A DNA stretch of 64,000 nucleotides, taken from Prinia subflava (taxonomy: Eukaryota > Chordata > Aves > Passeriformes > Cisticolidae). Within the stretch, counting starts at the first letter, position 1. Each line of letters starts with the position of its first letter. Below, one piece after another: positions 22,801 through 30,440 of this stretch. A model generated the notes under the pieces. It did not search any database. It saw only the letters and a list, made by a program, of their open reading frames with translations, and was not told where the DNA came from. The position numbers and the translations under genes were made by a program. The stretch is taken from positions 4,389,001-4,453,000 of the forward strand of contig NC_086254.1 in the NCBI RefSeq assembly GCF_021018805.1, given 5' to 3'.

Positions 22801-23503
22801 TCTTAGCCGATTGAAAACCCCCTACTCCGGAGATATTCGCCGGCGCGTCCTCCAAGGCCCAATGTGACGGCCACTCCCGGGTGGGAATGACCGTGACATC
22901 CGCTCCTGTGTCAAAAAGAAGACCTTTATTAACGGACTCATCCCCAATGGACATCGTACATTGTATTATAGGTTTTTCTTCTGTGATCCGATGCACTGCG
23001 TTGACTGAAAGTGGCCTTTCCTCAGGGTAAACCTGATATTGATCTGGCCTGGTGTGTGGAATTGCCTGGGCCACTATTTGTCCCTTTGGGTGGAAAGCTG
23101 GGGGATGAGTGGAACGCAGCCAGACATTGAGGAACCTGGGGTCACCCTTATAGGTCCCCGGGTATACCTCAATGTCTTGCGGAGTGTATTTACAGTCCCC
23201 AACAACAATGAACTTACCTTTCCTTTGAAACGGCCAGTCCAGAAGGTCTTCGCAATCCACGCGAACTGGGTACCAGCTGGTATCTCTGAGGTGCGCACTG
23301 TGAGTGAGCCTCAACCTGTAAGGTTTACAAAATGATGTTAACGTCAAGTCCGGGAAAGTTCCCTCCTGGGAAGGGTAAAGGAAATGCCAGTCCGAGATAG
23401 TTGTCTTGGTCCAGTGACCCCCAAAGGCGTTGACTGCCTTCTCTTCTGCACTGCCCACCCTGTTGGGGTCATCATGCCGGGTGGGCCCGCACTCCCCCCC
23501 TAG
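19838..23503 (-). CDS. pol: pro-pol: dUTPase-like, protease, RT, RNase H and integrase in one frame
   Basis: The frame is -1 relative to gag and open from the slippery site (first shifted codon CTA at 23503) to a TGA. Numbering residue 1 from the GTG at 23458, a dUTPase-like segment spans about 60-135, with YPGTYKGD and HPKGQIVAQ resembling the last dUTPase motifs. Protease has LFDTGAD (181-187) and LLGREL. RT spans about 280-560, with LPQG (419-422) and YMDD (453-456). RNase H has D749, E784, D804 and D869. Integrase has a zinc finger H891/H895/C919/C922 and a D948, D1005, E1041 triad (D,D-35-E). The C-terminus ends in five arginines, an acidic run and an aromatic tail. The dUTPase position ahead of the protease and the RT/IN sequence are betaretrovirus-like. 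There is no stop or frameshift. The dUTPase-like part looks degenerate and may be inactive. Confidence 0.95.
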   Translation of the reverse strand, partial: LGGECGPTRHDDPNRVGSAEEKAVNAFGGHWTKTTISDWHFLYPSQEGTFPDLTLTSFCKPYRLRLTHSAHLRDTSWYPVRVDCEDLLDWPFQRKGKFIVVGDCKYTPQDIEVYPGTYKGDPRFLNVWLRSTHPPAFHPKGQIVAQAIPHTRPDQYQVYPEERPLSVNAVHRITEEKPIIQCTMSIGDESVNKGLLFDTGADVTVIPTREWPSHWALEDAPANISGVGGFQSAKRSARMVKFTGPKGQLAYTRPFVCKYERPLLGRELMSQWGVTISIPDPPQVFCLAVTEERPILKLNWKTDNPVWVDQWPLSKEKLKALEELVEEQLQKGNIVETNSPWNSPVFVIRKSDGRRWRLLHDLRQINNVIEDMGSLQPGMPSPAMLPRNWNLAVIDLKDCFFQIPLHPDDAPRFAFSVPTINRAAPRKRYHWRALPQGMKNSPVMCQLYVSSLLRPVRAAAEEVIIHHYMDDILICAPTTSELDRVLTRVTDLLVAAGFELQAEKIQRMPPWKYLGLEIGRRTIVPQKLAIRTSVRTLADVHRLCGELNWVRPWLGLSTEDLAPLFDLLKGGDELSSPRALTAEARKALEKVQQALSSRQAHRCDPGLPFRFVVLGKLPHLFGVIFQWDSNTTQHDTKGHGGRDPLLIIEWVFLSHHRPKRLTRPQEIMAELIRKARTRLCELAGCDFECIHLPIKLSSGQITKPMLETLLQNNEALQFALDSFTGQISIHRPAHKLFNLDGNFELALRSVRSVKPLQALTVFTDASGASHRSVMTWEDPETQQWDSDVEIVEGSPQVAELAAVVRALERFPGPLNIVTDSAYVTGVVSRADQAVLQQVSNDALYAQLSKLIKLVSHREHPFYVMHTRSHTDLPGFVAEGNRRADALAAPVTKTPLPDIFQQAQLSHALFHQNAPALVRRFRITRQQARAIVASCPSCQSHSVPTMHAGVNPRGLGSCEIWQTDVTHVAAFGRLRYVHVSVDTFSGVVYASAHAGEKASHVIQHLIQAFSFMGIPKEIKTDNGPAYTSRELADFLQQWGVEHKTGIPHSPTGQAIVERTHQNVKRVLQQQRPVLKVETPSIRLARALYVLNFLNCSYEKPDPPVVRHFNSNRDWDLSEQHPPVTVRFPETGKVEGPLTLLTWGRGYACVSTDAGPKWIPSRWVKPYIERKTKVRENEKPQVASAALRRRRRESSDSEEEEEQSEGWEDPFFCDFPLCNDLFF

Positions 23504-23509
23504 TTTTTT
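23453..23509 (-). promoter_or_regulatory. Gag-Pol -1 ribosomal frameshift signal
   Basis: The minus strand at 23509-23503 reads A AAA AAC, in the correct register with gag codons TCA AAA AAC, and the gag stop TAG follows at once (23502-23500). A -1 slip continues in the open pol frame. Downstream, GCCCACCC (23486-23479) can pair perfectly with GGGTGGGC (23460-23453). A run of seven G (23500-23494) and the CCCC in the loop (23468-23465) could add a pseudoknot. Spacing from the heptamer to the 8-bp stem is 16 nt, longer than usual, so the G-run pairing may be the functional stem. Confidence 0.85.
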
Positions 23510-25428
23510 GAATTGTGTTCGGAGTCCTCCTGCTGCGGCCGAGGCTTTGCCAGCAAGTTATGCGGGCATTGGCTCACAAAATGCCCTTTTTCATGGCAGA
23601 GGTAGCACTCGACCCGTGCTCTGGCTGGGTTCGACGCTGCCAGCTTGCGAGCTTGTGGGCGACGAAGAGTCGCATCTTCCGCAGCATGCACCTGCCGAGT
23701 TCCCTGCTTGCTTGCGGTGGTCATATGTTGAAGCAGGAAAGGGACCTTTTGCTGGCAAACTTGCAGCATCACCTGTAGAGTCCGTGGGGGTTCTGGAGGG
23801 AGACTTAAAATCGCTTGTTTGCATACATTATTAGCATTAGCAAAAACAATCTCCTCCAAAATTCTCTTACGGGCGAGCCCGTCTGTTACTTGTATTTCTA
23901 AAGCTCTAGTCATCTTGTCCACGAAATCTACAAATGATTCTGTGTCCCCTTGCCTAATCTGGGTGAACGGCGGCAGGGGTGCACGAGGCTGCATCGTGAA
24001 AAAGGCTTTGCAGGCCAGGTCTCGCACCCTAGGCAAAACTGCTGGTGGAATGAGCAGTGCCTGAACTTGAGGGGACTCGAAGGAACTTTCTCCTCCCAGC
24101 AATTCAACAGTAAGGGGATTACCTCCCTCATCAATTGCTGGGAGTGGCAGGTGCGGCAGCTCTTCCCGCAGGGCTTGCCTAAATGCAGCAAGCCATAATT
24201 CAAATTCAGCCGGTGTCATCAGGCAAGAAAATAATTGCTTTAAGTCTGCAGGAAGGGTTGTCGCAGCTGCTAGGTCTGCCTGAAGGAGGCCGCGGAAGTA
24301 CGGGCTCTCTCTCCCAAATTCTTTGTGCGCCTTACATAAATCTCGAATTATAGTTTGTGAAAATGGCTGCCAATTCGGTTTAGGGTCGCCACCCCCGCGA
24401 GCCCTTCGGTAGGTGACAGGTGCAGCTGAGAGATGCACTTCCTGGTTTCCATCGCTGTTGTCTTCCGGTTCCCTACCGTGGGAACCGGAAGAGGCAGCGT
24501 GGGAACTACCATTCCAAGATGGCCTCCTTCCGGGGTGGGGAGAAGTGCCTGGCTCCGCCCCTAGGGCGGGCCAGGGGGCAGGAGTGGGAGGAGTGTCAGC
24601 GTGGGAAAAGGGAGGGACCGAAGGCGGGGTTTGGGCGGCCACAAAGGGAGGAGACATCGGGTATGTGGGAGGAGCCATGGGTGGAGCAAGGGAGGGAACA
24701 GAGGGGGCGGGTGTGGGAGGGACCAAGGGGTAAAATGGGTTGGGCAGATAAAAGGGGTTGGGCGGGCATGAAGGGGTTGGGTCAAGGAAGGGATTGAATT
24801 TCGGGGGAGGGGGACGCGGGGGAGGGGTAGGAGAACGGCGCGAACGGGCGCCATCTTGTGTGTCGCAGGCGCCATCTTGTGGCTCCTGTGACGCAGCAAG
24901 ATTAAATCTAACTTTTGGTCGATACCGTGGGGAGACAGGGGAAGGGCTGCGTCCCCGGGCCGCTTGTCCAGGGCGACCCGAGGATTCCTCAGCAGTCCGG
25001 ACAAGACTGCTGAGGCTGGGGGACCGGGAGTTCTGGCGAGAGCCTGGGCTGGCAGACCTAGGGTCTGCGGCTCTCCTCAGAATTCCCTTCCGAGGAACAC
25101 GGGGATTGGGAGAAGGGGAACGGGAAACTGGGGCGGGCGGTCGCGTTGGCTTTTCATGCAGGGGAGAGCTGTTAGCGATCGTTTTAAATTTGACAATCAA
25201 AAACATAAAATCTTGGGGACATTTATCCGAATTGGCCGCCTTTTTTTCGATCGCCTCCCAGTAACGGGGGTTCCTTACAAGCTCCTCAGACGTGTTACTG
25301 AACTGCACGGAAAGCCACCGCACCAGCCTTTTTAACGAACCGCGGGAGAACTGAACCTTGTTCTCCTCCAAAACTCTAACAAGAACATAATAAACTCCTT
25401 TCTGGGTGGTCGAAAGCGAGGCACCCAT
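23500..25428 (-). CDS. gag: gag: retroviral structural polyprotein
   Basis: The frame has 642 codons and starts MGAS, with a glycine at position 2 suitable for myristoylation. The matrix part covers about residues 1-90. A long Ser/Arg- and Pro-rich region (about 95-300) carries a PPTY (PPxY-type) late-domain candidate at 253-256 and three NPF tripeptides at 212, 224 and 230. The capsid begins about 335-350, with the major homology region at 492-510 (RQGDTESFVDFVDKM). Nucleocapsid has one CCHC zinc knuckle (C608, C611, H616, C621). The single knuckle is unusual, because alpha- and betaretroviruses normally have two. Gag assembles immature particles and packages RNA. It is unspliced, lies 3' of the major donor, and ends in NSKN just after the frameshift heptamer. 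Confidence 0.94.
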   Translation of the reverse strand: MGASLSTTQKGVYYVLVRVLEENKVQFSRGSLKRLVRWLSVQFSNTSEELVRNPRYWEAIEKKAANSDKCPQDFMFLIVKFKTIANSSPLHEKPTRPPAPVSRSPSPNPRVPRKGILRRAADPRSASPGSRQNSRSPSLSSLVRTAEESSGRPGQAARGRSPSPVSPRYRPKVRFNLAASQEPQDGACDTQDGARSRRSPTPPPRPPPPKFNPFLDPTPSCPPNPFYLPNPFYPLVPPTPAPSVPSLAPPMAPPTYPMSPPFVAAQTPPSVPPFSHADTPPTPAPWPALGAEPGTSPHPGRRPSWNGSSHAASSGSHGREPEDNSDGNQEVHLSAAPVTYRRARGGGDPKPNWQPFSQTIIRDLCKAHKEFGRESPYFRGLLQADLAAATTLPADLKQLFSCLMTPAEFELWLAAFRQALREELPHLPLPAIDEGGNPLTVELLGGESSFESPQVQALLIPPAVLPRVRDLACKAFFTMQPRAPLPPFTQIRQGDTESFVDFVDKMTRALEIQVTDGLARKRILEEIVFANANNVCKQAILSLPPEPPRTLQVMLQVCQQKVPFLLQHMTTASKQGTRQVHAAEDATLRRPQARKLAASNPARARVECYLCHEKGHFVSQCPHNLLAKPRPQQEDSEHNSKN

Positions 25429-26043
25429 CTCGCCGGTGTTGAAAAACCACCCTCACCCAAGACCGGACCAACTAAATCTCAAACAGAAAACCGTAACTGC
25501 CGCAACTTAAAAACCGGGCAACCCTGCACTCGCTAAAGCCACCGATCCTCCCGGCGCGCGGCACGCGCAACGTCCCCAAAAACCCGACTCTCCCCCAGCT
25601 CCGAGCCTCCCTCGAGAGCTGGCAGGAGCACTCGAACGAAACAAACCCGAACGAAAAGAACTAAAAACCGCCTGGGCACGACCAAACCGGGAGCGAAAAC
25701 GAAAGCGTTAACCCCCCGGTCCTGCGCAGACTTCTCCTCGGAGCCCTCCCCCGTGGCTTGGAGAGGGGGTCCTGATCGCGTGCCCCCGACGGAGGGTACT
25801 TACCTGCGGTCTTGGGGAACCCTCAGCGCACAGAAGACTTCGCCGGGAGTGCTGCCGACGAAGCTACCTCCTGGATCTGCGAGGAGCGCTCCTCCGAAGA
25901 GGCTGCTCGACTCGCAGCGGTGGGACCGCCCTGGATCTGAAACTCTTCGGTGCTCGCGCCTGGTGCGAGCACCGCCAATCCTCACGGGGACCACAAAGAG
26001 GGAAGACAAGAGCCTCCACGGAAACTCAAGGCTTCTCCTCAGG
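25429..26043 (-). other. Proviral leader (PBS to gag)
   Basis: These 615 bases lie between the primer-binding site and the gag ATG. They hold the major splice donor (25802-25803) and presumably the packaging signal, which cannot be recognised by sequence alone. There is no long open frame in the sense direction. Plus-strand frames covering it are shadows. Confidence 0.8.
25797..25806 (-). other. Predicted major splice donor
   Basis: The minus strand reads CAG|GTAAGTA, an essentially perfect match to the donor consensus, with the exon ending at 25804. It is about 240 nt downstream of the PBS and 374 nt upstream of the gag ATG. The spliced env RNA would therefore not include the gag start codon, unlike the situation in avian leukosis viruses. 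Confidence 0.85.
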
Positions 26044-26061
26044 GTCCCATCTGGGGTGCCA
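26044..26061 (-). other. Primer-binding site, tRNA-Arg-like
   Basis: The minus strand reads TGGCACCCCAGATGGGAC, and its complement GTCCCATCTGGGGTGCCA looks like the CCA-ended 3' end of a vertebrate tRNA-Arg (CCT-type). The match is 18 nt and then stops, as expected for a PBS. It begins 6 nt after the CA of the 5' LTR. The gap is GG plus an extra TGGC that duplicates the first four PBS bases. The tRNA assignment is from memory of tRNA ends. Confidence 0.75.
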
Positions 26062-26067
26062 GCCACC

Positions 26068-26830
26068 TGTCGCGGTGCCGCTACTAAGCCCCTTGGCTTC
26101 ACCCCGAGCCAGCCCAGGCACCGGAGCAAGCGGAATCCGAGCCGCCCCTCAGCGGAACGAAGGGGTCAGCCCTGTGGGTTCTTGACCCTGGGAGAGACCT
26201 GAACGGCAGTAGGATAACTGAAGCGACGCGCTAAGAGCGAGAAAGGAGGATCCAGCCAGCCAGAGAAACCACAACTTTAATCCAACATAGCACTGTCCAG
26301 ACCGAAGTGGAACCAGGCTGAACTGGATCCCGAACAAAGAAATGCACCAGCTTATATGCTTTCGGGGTAGGGGAGGAGAAATGGGAGTCCCTCTTTGCGG
26401 CAACCAATGGAACCTTGACACTTGGGAGATAAGGGGAAGGGTTGCAAGCCTTGAACCAGTTAGGGGATAGGGGAGGGATAACACAGTGGCGGGAAGAGGG
26501 GAAAAGGTAACATGTGACCAAGGGGAACTTATGAATTTCAATTAAGGGGGGGTGTACAGAACATACAACATTGTGCAGAACATACAATATAGGACCCACC
26601 AGCCTTTCATCTTTTCCACATATCTAAATCCTTCCTACTTGGTAAACCACCCATGTATCTTTCAACTTCTCTCTGCCTCAAAACCCTCTTTCCTATATCC
26701 TTCTTTCCCTTGTCACAGTCCTTCACAGCACCTGCTTGTTCCTGCTTACACTGTCCCAACTTTCTTTGTGGAGTCCAACTGAGGTTTAACATACTGAAAT
26801 GGGGAAAGTCCAACCATCCACACCACCACA
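26068..26830 (-). repeat. Proviral 5' LTR (763 bp), promoter
   Basis: It has the same length as, and an apparently identical sequence to, the LTR at 17503-18265. In proviral reading it starts at 26830 (TGTGGTGG) and ends at 26068 (GCGACA). Promoter elements are an ATTGG (inverted CCAAT) at 26404-26408 and a TATA element (GCATATAAG) at 26351-26359, about 47 bp apart. ATTAAA lies at 26276-26281. Transcription should start about 25-30 nt after the TATA element and run to the minus strand, toward COL26A1 exon 1. Confidence 0.95.
26351..26408 (-). promoter_or_regulatory. LTR core promoter: inverted CCAAT box and TATA box
   Basis: In minus-strand order ATTGG (26408-26404) precedes ATATAAG (26357-26351). 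The spacing suits a compact RNA polymerase II promoter at the end of U3. The same pair occurs in the 3' LTR at the constant offset (TATA 17786-17792), so it could also drive downstream host DNA in the direction of the COL26A1 promoter. Confidence 0.7.
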
Positions 26831-26836
26831 AGAGTC
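26831..26836. repeat. Target-site duplication, right copy (agagtc)
   Basis: The six bases agagtc follow the CA end of the right LTR and equal the six bases left of the provirus. Joining the flanks without one copy would give uninterrupted intron sequence. Confidence 0.95.
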
Positions 26837-29800
26837 CTTAATGCTGCAGAAACCAGCAAGAGTAGGATCTGTGATATTGTTCCTTGTTGGTTTTGTTCCT
26901 TGCCTCCTTTTCTTTGGAGAAATGGTTGTTTGTTGATGTGTAATTTATTACATGATTTAGATGCTTTGGCTGGTTTTGACAAGTGGTGTTTTCCCCCTCT
27001 TGGAATTGAACAGATGTGTAAGTGAAGAGTGTGCTTGGGTGGAAGTACTGCCTGCAATGTTTAGGCCTTGCTGTTTGAAAATAGCTGAATCTTTTGGGGA
27101 GGACCAACAAATAGGAGGCTGTTTCAGATTTCAGACTCCTTTTCCACCTCTAAAGCTGGGAAATCATATTTCTGGCAAAGAAAGAAGCCTCTTCCATCTG
27201 TCTAGAAATGGCTTTCACCCAGAGGCCCACACAGTGGATGCCTCTGAGACAAAAGCTGCAGGCAGCTTCACAATGTTTCATGTTTGGAACAGGTTGGTCT
27301 CCTCTTCCATATCGATGTAGTTTATCTGTACAAGAGAATCTGCCACTCAGAATCATAATAGTTGATTCTGAAACTGAGAAGAGAAGGTATCTGTGAGATT
27401 TTGTTATTTAGGACTCTTCCCTTTACTTCTGTGGCTTGCTTTGTGTCTCCTGTCCATCCTCCCAGAGCTGAGTAAGGCTGTTCTTATCCAGCCACCTGCC
27501 TTTGTGCTGAGCAAACAAACCATCTGTCAAAACATTAAAGCTAAAAGTGAGGTACCACTGCATAGAAGGGACCAATTCATGTCCAATATTGACATCAGGT
27601 TATGTAGTCAGATGTCTTTTTAATCAATTCCACTTTTTCTGCCCCTAGGAACTGGGTGGAAGTGATATTCTTTGCAGCATTTGTGCTGGATACAGGCATG
27701 TGTTTGCTCAGAGCATCTCAGAAATGCCAGTGCAGTGAAATCATGAGGCAGGGGAGTATTCCCTGGATGTGGTTGTGTAACCAAGTTATACTGAGTCTGT
27801 AGAGTTAAGAACAGGTCCAGTTCTGTTTCTTCTGGATGTCCCCCCACCTCTTCTGTGTGTATATGTGTGCTCTGCAGAGGAGGTGTGTTTGTCTCTGCAG
27901 ATGGACAAGACTCTTGATTCCTGATTTCTGCTTTTTAATGGAATAAAAAGACCAAGGACATGGAAAGAGTGTGCCTTATAAAGATAGTATAGGACATGGT
28001 GTTTCATGAAAGATGCCTGTTTCATTCAAGAGCAGTTTTAGGGGTGGACTGTGAGGCGGGAAGCACAGTAAATTTGGTTGCAGGACCTGAGTATTAAGGT
28101 TCTTGGTCCTCTGTGGAGAAATGGGAACAGGATGCCCCTCACCCTGTGCATGTTGGATGTTAGAGCTGTTTCAGACTAAGAAAAGGCAGCTGCATAGGTG
28201 CTAAATGAGCTAAGTACTCCTTTTGCCCTCTTGGGATGACCTTGTGAGATGGAGCTGCTCACTTAGGGCACTACACAAAAACTCCCCTTCTTGCCCTTGG
28301 CTCGTTTTATGGCTGGGGTCAATCAACATCTGCTTTTCCCCTACAGGACTTTGCATAGTTGTTCAGGAGTGTGGTGCTGGGAGCTCTCAGCTTGGTTTGA
28401 GCTGCTGCTCCTGGGGAAGGGCTGGGGGCAGATGGGCTGGGGGATGGATGACATAATGTCTCTGTGCTGGGCTCCTGTTGGCCCGGGGTGGCGGTGCTTG
28501 CTGGGGTGTGGTAGCCCTGAACGGAAGGGCAGACATTTCTTTTTTGCTGTGTGCTGCTTAGGCCTTATTAAACTCAGATGTTTCTAACCCCTTCCTCCGG
28601 GCTCTCATTATTGCCATAAACACAGCAGAGCACAGGGAGCTTTTTCAAATCCTCATTTGAGGCAGCAATGGGTGACAGCTCTCCCCACATGAATTTAACA
28701 CTTCAACCCGAGGGAGATTCTGCCTGTGTTTTCCCTAAAGAAAAAGACTTTTTCATCTGATGCCACTCCTCTTGTTCCTGCCTTGGGTTGCTTGGCTTCC
28801 TGGCTTTCTTCTTGCCTGATTCTGTCTTGTGCTTCCCCAGAACCCGTCTGGTTTCTATAGCCCTGCTCAATCTGGGCTGTCTGGCTGCTTGTCTCATCAC
28901 TGTATCTTGTTCAAATATTGAGTTGTTTGCATTTTCAGTGGCAGTGAAAGCCACACCAGCTAAAATAAGGTTTCTGTTGCTGTGCTAGGATGAGTCGAAA
29001 AGGCTCTCCTAGAAGAAACACCTGGATCAGCTGGTCTTTATCTCAGCTGTATCTGTTCCAGATTTACTGTGTGCCTCTGACAGAAAATTGTATTTCAGCT
29101 TTCTGTGGGGGGAGAAAGAGAGGAGAGATTGCCATGGTAACAGGACCTTAGATGCTTTCTACCTATGAACCACAACTTCACCCAGCATGAGCTACTGTAC
29201 CCCTGTGGGGGAACTTAGGAATCCTTGGTATCTCTGAATACAACCCACTAACTTTGAGGTAAATCCAGGCTATTTATAACCTCCTTGTACGCAGTTCTCC
29301 AAGGACTGTATCCATTGCAAATCTACTTAGGAGTCTCAAATATCTGTCCATTTAATATAATTCTTCTTTGAGCTGAGAAATTCTTGGCCCAGTTGAGGTA
29401 TCAGAGCTGCTCGGTGTATGGCTTTGGCTTAGTAAAAGCTGTGTTCCTGCAAGATCTCTGATGGTCTCTCTCAGATCATCTCTATGACTTGTTCTTGTGA
29501 CTTTTGTGTCTCGCTCCAGTCTTGTGTTGTCCCTTATTGTAAATTGAGCTAAAGAGCTCTTGACAGAGAGCTAGACAGAACAGGCTATGGCAGATGTGAG
29601 GAGGTCATTGCCATTCTGATGCTGTATTTAGTCACTGGGTGCTGAGTTTCCTGTTGAAATTTAGGCTATCCTAACACCCTTCAAGATGAGCTACCTTGTT
29701 GCAAGGTTCTCAAAATCTGGTTCCCTTGAGTCTCTGGCTTGGTTTAAATTGCCCTTCTAAAGTTTCTGGCATGTGGGGAGGTACAGAGAGCTTTTCTCCA

Positions 29801-30339
29801 TTGTGATTCTACATCTCCAAGAAAACACTGATTTAATTACTGGTCACTGTAGATTTGAGGTGAACTTTTTAATGCAGCTTTTAATAAACTTAGAGTTAAA
29901 ATGGCAGCGCCCCTGAGAGCTGAGCTGTCAGCTTGTGTCTGTCACTGGCACCAGCAGTACAGGACAGAGAAAATCTGATATGCTTAAGCTTCAGTATTTC
30001 AACATGGCAAACCCTGCTAACCTAAACACTGAGGGGGGAGCTGCATTCTTTGCTATGCCTAATCTCTGTATTTTGTTAAACATGCATTCCTGCCAGAACT
30101 TTATTGGACAGAACAATAGTGACCAGCTGGGCAAGTGACCCTGGCTTTTCTGGTCGGCAGAGGAATTCAGCATCTGAGAAGTTCAGATTCTCATGTGCAG
30201 CTTAAAGTGATCTGGATTTAGTTGCTTTTAATTATTAGCTGGCTGATTCATAAGGCTTTGTTTTCCACCCTCTTTCCCAAGACAAAGACTGTTTCCTTAA
30301 ATGCTCAATATATATTCTATAGAGCAGCACAGAGTCTGG

Positions 30340-30440
30340 GAACTGAGACTTGCAAGCTTTCTCTCTCTTTTCTTTCCCCTAAATAAAATGGGAATAGTAA
30401 TACTTCCCTTCATGTAAAGGAAGGCTCTGGGGAGTATTTC
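30340..30440 (+). repeat. Possible MIR-like SINE 3' relic
   Basis: A 'ctaaataaaatgggaatagt' segment followed by 'aatacttccct' matches the MIR 3' pattern 'ctgtaaaatggggataataata'. Only the tail part is recognisable, and the call is weak. Confidence 0.4.

Larger units (their letters stand above)
17503..26830 (-). mobile_element. Full-length endogenous retrovirus (class II, alpha/beta mosaic), antisense in COL26A1 intron 1
   Basis: The element is 9328 bp, flanked by a 6-bp duplication (agagtc), and bounded by TG...CA LTRs of 763 bp each. I read the two LTRs base by base and saw no difference. In proviral (minus-strand) order it carries: 5' LTR, tRNA-Arg-like PBS, leader with a consensus splice donor, gag, a -1 frameshift site, dUTPase-like/PR/RT/RNase H/IN, splice acceptor, env, polypurine tract and 3' LTR. 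All three frames are open from start to stop, and catalytic motifs are present. Identical LTRs mean a very recent insertion or, less likely, an assembly collapse or gene conversion. Pol is betaretrovirus-like; the Env transmembrane subunit is alpharetrovirus-like. There is no extra gene between env and the 3' LTR. Whether it is transcribed or infectious cannot be judged from sequence. Confidence 0.97.
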
